From a bacterium (GTDB lineage: Bacteria; Bdellovibrionota_C; UBA2361; SZUA-149), in assembly GCA_003230795.1 (NCBI GenBank), contig QIGM01000569.1, positions 1-5,011 on the forward strand: a DNA stretch of 5,011 nucleotides. Reading direction: 5' to 3'. Positions 1-5,011 of this stretch are shown piece by piece. The notes beneath the pieces were generated by a model, which had not been told where the DNA came from, made no database searches, and worked only from the letters and a program-made list of their open reading frames with translations. Within the stretch, counting starts at the first letter, position 1; each line of letters starts with the position of its first letter. A program made the translations under genes and the position numbers.

Positions 1-2
1 AA

Positions 3-1120
3 CTAAATTGCCGCACTGTCTTCTACCGACCTGCGGCAGCTGGTTCAGCAAAGCAGTTTGAGTATGCGTTCTCACTTCCCGTTTCCAACGCCCAAAGTGG
101 AAAGTTATCGGGAGTCTATAACTCCATAGACCCTTCCGCTGGTAGCAACGTCAGTAACAACTGGCTTTCAATTGTGAATCTCGACGAGACAACGTTTAAC
201 GCCGTCGTCAAGGTCTTTGACTCTGCAGGAGCTGTTGCAAGAGAAATAGCGGTCGGAAACCTTGCACCTGGTGCTCGACAAGATATCGCACTTGGGCATC
301 CTGATGGACAGATTACTGGTCTCTATGTCGTCGAGCCTGCAAACAGCTCTCAGCTCTACGACGCAGTTCTTATCCGTTACAACTTAACACCAACTGGTGA
401 CTACAACTTCGCCTTCCCGCTTCGCGGAACTGGTGGATCCTGCACAGGCAACCCAGTACTGGCCTCTACCATGGGTAACGGTTTAACCAAGAACTGGCTA
501 GAAATCGCAAACGCGAATGATATCGATATCTCTGTAACTGTTGAAGTAAGAGACAGCACTGGTGCTCTCGTACATCAAGAGCGCCCTGTCGTTCCTAAAA
601 AGGGGCAGTATCACGTCTTCCTTAGTAACAAGATCGACCCTGCCGGCACAGGAAACGTCGGCTCGGCTCGAGTTATATGCGATGACCCTACAGACAAGCT
701 TATAATCCAGTCCACTTTCTACGGAGCAATCCCAGCGAGCGCACCTGTCGAATGGGCGTACTCAACACAAGAACTTGGTCGCTCTCCGGTAACAAGCAAC
801 GCTACGATTAGCGCACCAGTAAATACCTTTGTCGGAATGGCAAACTGGTTCAAGTTCGCCGATGCGAGCCTAGTAAACAGCACGCTCAATTGGACACTCT
901 TTGACCAAGCTGGTCAGACCAGTGCCTCAGGAGACGTTGCGCTTGCAGGTGGTGGAACCGCAGATCTTGGCTTACACGGCCCCCTCGGCCCAGACCAGGT
1001 GGGTTCAGTAACAGTCTCATCAGCAGCAACGGCGGCAAGCTACAGCGGTGAAATGCTGAGAGTTCTTTCACGCTCCGACGGTCAAATAGGAACGATTATA
1101 TCTGTCCCTGGAATTGTGAG
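3..1120 (+). repeat. Tandem ~111-117-residue protein repeats in the DUF1800 protein
   Basis: Three diverged copies and the tail of a fourth are visible at protein level. Each begins near an NW[LF] motif: NNWLSIVN (Trp codon 162), KNWLEIAN (495) and ANWFKFAD (846), spaced 111 and 117 codons apart. After each comes a strand like VKVFDSAG, VEVRDSTG or WTLFDQAG. Units end in segments such as IRYNLTPTGDYNFAFPL, which matches the partial copy at the left edge (FYRPAAAGSAKQFEYAFSLP). The alternating hydrophobic pattern suggests beta-sandwich domains, perhaps for adhesion or substrate binding. I do not recognise a named family. Unit boundaries are approximate, and more copies may lie upstream. Confidence 0.7.
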
Positions 1121-2720
1121 TCAGAACGGGTTCTCAGACGGCTCGTTTCGTGGTGACCCTCAATCGCTCGCGAAGTATCGAAACAATCTTACCCAACGAG
1201 AAGCGCAGCGACTTCTAACTACCACTTCGTTTGGTGGCGATGTGAATGAACTAAATCAAATTGTTGCTGAGGGGCTACAGGCTACTGTCACTCGCCTTAC
1301 AACATTTTCCAACGAAAGCAGTGCCCTTCGAGCCGAGGCAGAGGACTGGTTGGATAACAGTTTTGGTGAAGAACCTGACGCCGATCCAAATGACTTCATG
1401 CAGCACGATGGAATAAAAAAGTGGTGGCTCACTTACATTATGAAGTCTCCTAATCCGCTCAAAGAGCGTCTCGCCCTTTTCTGGCACGATCGATTTGCGG
1501 CTTCCTGCCAGATACTGAGCAATAACAATCTAGAAATGGCGAAGTGCAAAGAGCATATGGAACGCTTTCGCACCCATGCTCTCGGGAACTATGGCTCGCT
1601 CCTCAATGAGATGACTACCGATTACCTAATGCTGGAATGGCTCAATGGTAACCTGAACCAAGCTGAAAAAATCGTAAATGGTATTCGTATTCTTCCCGAT
1701 GAGAACTACGCCCGCGAAATAATGGAGCTGTTCTCATTAGGAGAAAATCAGTCGTATGGAGCGAATCTACGCTACCCTCTATATACCGAAGATGGCGACC
1801 TCAAAGAGATGGCTCGGGTCCTTACTGGCTACATCACCAGAAGAATAAACGACAGCGAGGGAGAGCGATATGTCGTTGAATTCGACGAATCAAGACACGA
1901 CCTCCAGGTAAAGACTCTCTGGGCTAACACTCCGGCTGAAGTCTCTGGGAAATTTTTACCAGAAGATGCTGCGGACCTCATCCTAGACGGAAGGTCGAGT
2001 GTCGTTGGTCGATACGTCTCTGGTGCACTCTTCACTGCCTTTTGTCACGACCACCCAAGCGAGGCCTTACGCGCTCAAATGGGCGATATTCTTATCGCAT
2101 CAGGATGGAATGTTAAACCACTCGTAGTGCGAATTCTTCAGTCAGAAGCATGCTTTTCCCAGGATGCAGCACGGGCAAAGGTAATGGATCCTATGACCTT
2201 TGCAATAGGCTTCCTAAAGCGAACAGGCATACCTATGCGAGCTGATGAACTTGAGGATGAGCTCGAGAAAATGGGGTATCAAATCACAGAACCCATCGAC
2301 GTCTTTGGATGGTCACTTGGCTTTCGTGAAGGTGAAGCAAACGAAACTTCTTACTGGACCGCGTTTCCGGTCGAATATGCGAACTTCATCACGGAAGCAC
2401 TTACGGAAAGCGAAAGAGACTTTCGTGACCCGGATACTAACGAGCCAATATACGACTTCTGTAGTCTGAACCCAAATGATCGGGCTCGCTCTGACGAAGT
2501 TGTAGACCATATAGCTACTCTACTCGGTTTGACTTTCACTACCGCTGAGAAAAATCAGTACATTCGTTATCTCGACAACGACTCAACCAGCCAAGATGAG
2601 AATGGTATCCCAATTGAGACTCCTGATCTCTACGACGCACGAATCTCAAGCATGTGCCGCGAACGACTAGGAGGCTTACTCTGGATGAGCGCCATTAATC
2701 CTCGCGCACTCGTTTACTAG
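3..2720 (+). CDS. DUF1800 family protein with N-terminal tandem beta repeats (5' partial)
   Basis: The frame is open from the first complete codon, giving 905 visible residues and a TAG stop, so the true start lies upstream. The first in-frame start codon, GTG at 174, has no ribosome binding site and falls inside a repeat, so it is not the start. Visible residues 1 to about 370 are beta-rich repeats marked by NW[LF]. From about residue 395 (near 1185) to the C-terminus lies a DUF1800 (PF08811) domain. Its landmarks are AQRLLTTTSFG, the ERLALFWHDRF segment (Trp at 1482), HALGNYGSLL, NYAREIMELFSLG (1704-1742), ARVLTGY (1812-1832) and PIDVFGW (2292-2312). Domain length is about 510 residues, normal for the family. 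The family usually has FWHxHF, whereas this protein has FWHDRF. DUF1800 biochemistry is unknown to me; genes are typically paired with DUF1501, as here. The signal peptide, if present, is outside the window. Family assignment is firm and function is open. Confidence 0.93.
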   Translation, partial: LNCRTVFYRPAAAGSAKQFEYAFSLPVSNAQSGKLSGVYNSIDPSAGSNVSNNWLSIVNLDETTFNAVVKVFDSAGAVAREIAVGNLAPGARQDIALGHPDGQITGLYVVEPANSSQLYDAVLIRYNLTPTGDYNFAFPLRGTGGSCTGNPVLASTMGNGLTKNWLEIANANDIDISVTVEVRDSTGALVHQERPVVPKKGQYHVFLSNKIDPAGTGNVGSARVICDDPTDKLIIQSTFYGAIPASAPVEWAYSTQELGRSPVTSNATISAPVNTFVGMANWFKFADASLVNSTLNWTLFDQAGQTSASGDVALAGGGTADLGLHGPLGPDQVGSVTVSSAATAASYSGEMLRVLSRSDGQIGTIISVPGIVSQNGFSDGSFRGDPQSLAKYRNNLTQREAQRLLTTTSFGGDVNELNQIVAEGLQATVTRLTTFSNESSALRAEAEDWLDNSFGEEPDADPNDFMQHDGIKKWWLTYIMKSPNPLKERLALFWHDRFAASCQILSNNNLEMAKCKEHMERFRTHALGNYGSLLNEMTTDYLMLEWLNGNLNQAEKIVNGIRILPDENYAREIMELFSLGENQSYGANLRYPLYTEDGDLKEMARVLTGYITRRINDSEGERYVVEFDESRHDLQVKTLWANTPAEVSGKFLPEDAADLILDGRSSVVGRYVSGALFTAFCHDHPSEALRAQMGDILIASGWNVKPLVVRILQSEACFSQDAARAKVMDPMTFAIGFLKRTGIPMRADELEDELEKMGYQITEPIDVFGWSLGFREGEANETSYWTAFPVEYANFITEALTESERDFRDPDTNEPIYDFCSLNPNDRARSDEVVDHIATLLGLTFTTAEKNQYIRYLDNDSTSQDENGIPIETPDLYDARISSMCRERLGGLLWMSAINPRALVY

Positions 2721-2789
2721 AATACAAAAGAATTGAAACACGTAGATTAACCTCGCATGCAGACGCAACGCTAATTACTGGAGCAAATT
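2721..2789 (+). other. Intergenic gap between DUF1800 and DUF1501 genes
   Basis: This is a 69-bp AT-rich spacer. I see no stem-loop followed by a T-run, so no intrinsic terminator is supported. A TTGAAA at 2733-2738 resembles a -35 box, but no matching -10 box lies at normal spacing. The gap is consistent with read-through from the DUF1800 gene into the DUF1501 gene. Confidence 0.6.
2779..2783 (+). promoter_or_regulatory. Ribosome binding site of the DUF1501 gene
   Basis: TGGAG lies 6 nt before the ATG at 2790. It supports that start, which also places a twin-arginine motif at residues 6-7 as expected for a Tat signal. Confidence 0.7.
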
Positions 2790-4085
2790 ATGTCTATCTT
2801 AACTCGTCGCGATTTCATTAAAGGATCCCTTATCATGGGAGGAGCGGCGTGCTGCAGCGCAGCCTTCGGTTCACTCGGCGGAAAAGTAGCCTACGCCCAA
2901 TCACAAGGCGGCAATGGTAAGATTTTCGTTGTCATTCACCTCGATGGAGGAAACGACTGGCACCAAAGCTTCGATGTTGCAAAAACCACAAGCGCTCGCA
3001 GCGCATACGAAGCAGTCCATCTGGAATCCAAAATTGATGCAAACTCAGTTCTTGCAACCGATGACGGCTACGGATTTCATCCTCGACTACAAGCATTGCA
3101 TTCCATGTTTCAAGATGGAGATGCGAGCATAATGCGCCGCGTGGGTACGAGTAACCCAAGTCGTTCACATGGTACAGAACAACTCAAGTTCGAAAACGGA
3201 GACTTCAGCAACCAAGGACTCGGATGGATGGGGCGAGTGATGGATCAAATGGATGCAAATGGCGAGTCCATTTCCCGTTTCATGACGATGGCTATCGGAC
3301 AAGGTAATCCCACCGATATCCAGGGCTCAAATCAGCGCGGACTCGGGCTTCGTGACCTGAATTCGTACAGTCTCGACAATCAAATCAACACGGCGGATCA
3401 GCGATATCGGACGTACCTCGCGCAACAAATTGCTGACACTGTGGAAGCCACAAGCCCCATCGAAGAAGCAGCTGTTGAGGGCCAGAAGGCGATGTATCAG
3501 TCTATTGAGACTCTACAGGAGGCCGCTGCCGGCTTCACTGGAAGAGGAACTAGCGGAAATCCAACACTGGGCGCACAGTATCCAACGAGTCGCCCTGGAC
3601 CGCAGCTTCGACAAATAGCAATGCTCGTTCAAGCGGGACTTGGAACTCAACTCGCACTTTGCGGAATGGGAGGATTCGATCTTCATTCCAATATCGGAAA
3701 CGAAAACGGTCGAGAAGCTGATTTGATGGAAGACCTCGACCAAGCGCTTGCCGCGTTTCGCGCAGACATGCTTGCAATGGGCAAATGGGATGACGTTGTT
3801 ATTGCCGTTGACTCTGAATTCGGCCGTACGATTCAAGAGAACGGTGGTGGTGGAACTGACCACGGACAGTCAATCGCTCTTGTCATGGCAGGTGGTGCTC
3901 TAAACGGAGGTGTTACAGGCTCACCAATTACCGGCGATGAATTCCTTAGAAACAACAACGGAAAAAATTGGGCCGAGGTTCAGTATCATTACGCAAATGC
4001 GTATAAAGAGATCTTAAACTGGGCAGGACTACCCTCAAATGGGGTATTTGCCGAGCATCCATCTTTCAACTTCAACCTGGTGTAG
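2790..4085 (+). CDS. Tat-exported DUF1501 family protein
   Basis: The complete protein has 431 residues, a normal length for DUF1501 (PF07394). The N-terminus carries a Tat signal: TRRDFIKG at residues 5-12, a hydrophobic stretch, and a likely cleavage site after AYA (residue 36). Export as a folded, possibly cofactor-bearing protein is therefore expected. Family landmarks appear in order: HLDGGND (50-56), NPSRSH (123-127), GLGWMGR, GGFDLH (Asp297, His299), SEFGRT (342-347) and GTDHG (Asp357, His358). DUF1501 belongs to the alkaline phosphatase/sulfatase-like superfamily. Asp52, Asp297, His299, Asp357 and His358 are candidate metal ligands by analogy, which is inference. A charged, helix-prone segment lies at about residues 209-250. 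The reading frame ends with tandem TAG stops (4083-4088). It sits 69 bp after its usual DUF1800 partner and 15 bp before a copper protein gene. The substrate is unknown; the family and Tat calls are strong. Confidence 0.95.
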   Translation: MSILTRRDFIKGSLIMGGAACCSAAFGSLGGKVAYAQSQGGNGKIFVVIHLDGGNDWHQSFDVAKTTSARSAYEAVHLESKIDANSVLATDDGYGFHPRLQALHSMFQDGDASIMRRVGTSNPSRSHGTEQLKFENGDFSNQGLGWMGRVMDQMDANGESISRFMTMAIGQGNPTDIQGSNQRGLGLRDLNSYSLDNQINTADQRYRTYLAQQIADTVEATSPIEEAAVEGQKAMYQSIETLQEAAAGFTGRGTSGNPTLGAQYPTSRPGPQLRQIAMLVQAGLGTQLALCGMGGFDLHSNIGNENGREADLMEDLDQALAAFRADMLAMGKWDDVVIAVDSEFGRTIQENGGGGTDHGQSIALVMAGGALNGGVTGSPITGDEFLRNNNGKNWAEVQYHYANAYKEILNWAGLPSNGVFAEHPSFNFNLV

Positions 4086-4091
4086 TAGAAT

Positions 4092-4096
4092 AAAGG
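4092..4096 (+). promoter_or_regulatory. Ribosome binding site of the cupredoxin gene
   Basis: AAAGG lies 4 nt before the ATG at 4101, a slightly short spacing. The whole intergenic gap is 15 bp, which leaves no room for a separate promoter or terminator and implies co-transcription with the DUF1501 gene. Confidence 0.55.
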
Positions 4097-4100
4097 TTTA

Positions 4101-5011
4101 ATGAGGTTTGTAGTAGCGGTTTTATCGATTCTCGCCGTACATCTCTGTACGGCCGTCCCGCTTTTTGCGGAGACGCACGTCGTTAAGCTGTATGACTTTT
4201 ACTATGAGCCAAAGGACGTATCTATCACCCAGGGCGACACTGTTCGCTATGAATGGGTTGATGCTTTCCATGATTCAGTCGCGGGTAATCCTCCAGGACT
4301 AACTGCTCTACCTTATCAAAACGCATTCAATACCGGCCTTGATGATACCCTTCCATTTGTTCGAGAAGTAGTTTTCACTCGAGATATGCTGGTAAACCTC
4401 CCCGCACCAAATAACCGCTATGATTACTACTGCACCCCACACTTCACTTCAGGAATGGTCGGCTCGGTAACAGTCACCCGAACGGCACAAGAATTCACTG
4501 CTACCGCAGCCGCCTGGCAGGTAGTACCGCCAAACAATAGCGCGGGAGGCGCAGAATGCTCAGGGACTCTCAATGGAGAGGAAACTGAATTTTCGATAAA
4601 TTGTCAGCACACCGTGAGCAACGCAACAAGCGCGGCACTGTATGAAGGATTCCTCGGCGAAGAAGCTACAAAAATTTGCGACCTTGATTTGGGAAACACG
4701 ATTTCCGGAACTTGCACGCTCACACAGGATCAAGCAAACAAACTCTATGACGGCCGCTACTCGGTCATTGTTGCTTCCGCTAGCTTTCCCGAAGGAGAAG
4801 TGCGAGGGCAATTAGCGAGAAGCAGTGTGAATCGTAGTATCTCAGGTAAAGTCGAATTTCTCGATGGCGCCGGTCTTTCCGGAGTTACCGTCAGCAACGG
4901 CTCAAGAAACGCTGTCACTGCTAGCGATGGAACATTCACAATTACAGGTGTCAGCAGCGGTGCATATCAGTTAACCGCGACTCGCAACGGCTACGTCATC
5001 GTCCCAGACGA
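4101..5011 (+). CDS. Secreted cupredoxin-CHRD-CarboxypepD_reg-like multidomain protein (3' partial)
   Basis: The frame is open from ATG 4101 to the window edge, giving 303 residues with no stop. Residues 1-23 form a Sec-type signal peptide (MRFVVAVLSILAV start), probably cut after LFA. Residues about 24-127 are a plastocyanin/azurin-like cupredoxin. His57 lies in WVDAFHDS, and Cys111, His114 and Met119 lie in YYCTPHFTSGMVGSV, giving the C-x2-H-x4-M spacing of a type 1 copper site. Residues about 149-239 resemble a CHRD domain, ending LYDGRYSVIVASASFPEGEVRGQL-like with the GEVRGQL hallmark (233-238). This part holds four cysteines (153, 168, 193, 205), which could form disulfides. Residues about 246-303 match a CarboxypepD_reg-like fold: SGKV, GVTVSNG, SDGTFTITGVSSGAYQLTA. 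The C-terminus is missing. Likely periplasmic, surface or secreted; copper electron transfer or storage is inference. Antisense open frames here are shadows of this gene. Confidence 0.88.
   Translation, partial: MRFVVAVLSILAVHLCTAVPLFAETHVVKLYDFYYEPKDVSITQGDTVRYEWVDAFHDSVAGNPPGLTALPYQNAFNTGLDDTLPFVREVVFTRDMLVNLPAPNNRYDYYCTPHFTSGMVGSVTVTRTAQEFTATAAAWQVVPPNNSAGGAECSGTLNGEETEFSINCQHTVSNATSAALYEGFLGEEATKICDLDLGNTISGTCTLTQDQANKLYDGRYSVIVASASFPEGEVRGQLARSSVNRSISGKVEFLDGAGLSGVTVSNGSRNAVTASDGTFTITGVSSGAYQLTATRNGYVIVPD
4134..4153 (+). other. Perfect 7-bp inverted repeat within the signal-peptide coding region
   Basis: GCCGTAC (4134-4140) and GTACGGC (4147-4153) are exact reverse complements separated by a 6-nt loop. 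A weaker CCGC-TTTTT-GCGG hairpin follows at 4158-4170. The pair lies about 33 nt inside the cupredoxin gene. It could form an mRNA stem-loop affecting translation or elongation, or may be chance. The T-run does not directly abut the first stem, so it is not a standard terminator. Confidence 0.4.

Noticed and set aside
174..176. GTG as the start codon of the DUF1800 gene
   Set aside because: The frame is open upstream to the window edge, the upstream residues continue the same repeat pattern, and no Shine-Dalgarno site precedes the GTG.
2733..2777. Possible promoter in the gap before the DUF1501 gene (TTGAAA, later TAATTA)
   Set aside because: TTGAAA resembles a -35 box, but the TAATTA at 2772-2777 is 33 nt away and no -10-like hexamer occurs at 16-18 nt spacing.
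2838..2855. Lipoprotein signal at Cys21/Cys22 of the DUF1501 protein
   Set aside because: The residues before the cysteines (GGAA) lack the Leu/Val/Ile expected at -3 of a lipobox, and a good A-x-A cleavage site follows at residue 36.
3513..3863. Antisense open frame of 116 codons
   Set aside because: It lies wholly within the DUF1501 gene opposite its best conserved motifs, and its translation shows no recognisable domain. It is a shadow frame.
4560..4939. Two overlapping antisense open frames
   Set aside because: Both lie opposite the CHRD-like and CarboxypepD_reg-like coding region, which has clear domain motifs on the + strand.

Overview
The window reads as bacterial chromosomal DNA: dense coding on one strand, Shine-Dalgarno-like sites, a twin-arginine (Tat) signal and roughly balanced base composition. 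All three protein products look exported or surface-associated, which fits a Gram-negative environmental bacterium. DUF1800/DUF1501 pairs are widespread in Proteobacteria, Planctomycetes and relatives, so I cannot name the lineage.

Layout, all on the + strand: (1) Positions 3-2720 hold the 3' part of a large DUF1800-family gene whose start lies upstream of the window. Its first ~370 visible residues are tandem beta-rich repeats of about 111-117 residues, followed by a complete-looking DUF1800 domain. (2) After a 69-bp gap with no visible terminator, positions 2790-4085 hold a complete DUF1501 gene with a Tat signal peptide. (3) After 15 bp, positions 4101-5011 hold the 5' part of a secreted multidomain protein that runs off the window end. 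It has a Sec signal peptide, a plastocyanin-like domain with a full type 1 copper ligand set, a CHRD-like domain and the start of a carboxypeptidase-regulatory-like (CarboxypepD_reg) beta-sandwich.

The spacing suggests one transcription unit. DUF1800 and DUF1501 genes are commonly adjacent, so that pair is a known but biochemically uncharacterised module. DUF1501 belongs to the alkaline phosphatase/sulfatase-like superfamily, and the protein here keeps candidate metal-binding Asp/His residues. The less ordinary part is the third gene, a mosaic copper protein directly behind the pair. A plausible inference is an envelope or extracellular system in which DUF1800 and DUF1501 proteins act together on an external substrate, and the cupredoxin-CHRD protein supplies copper or electron handling or surface attachment. 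The sequence does not establish the substrate or reaction. No RNA genes, mobile elements, CRISPR arrays or attachment sites were seen, and no gene-free stretch exceeds 69 bp.
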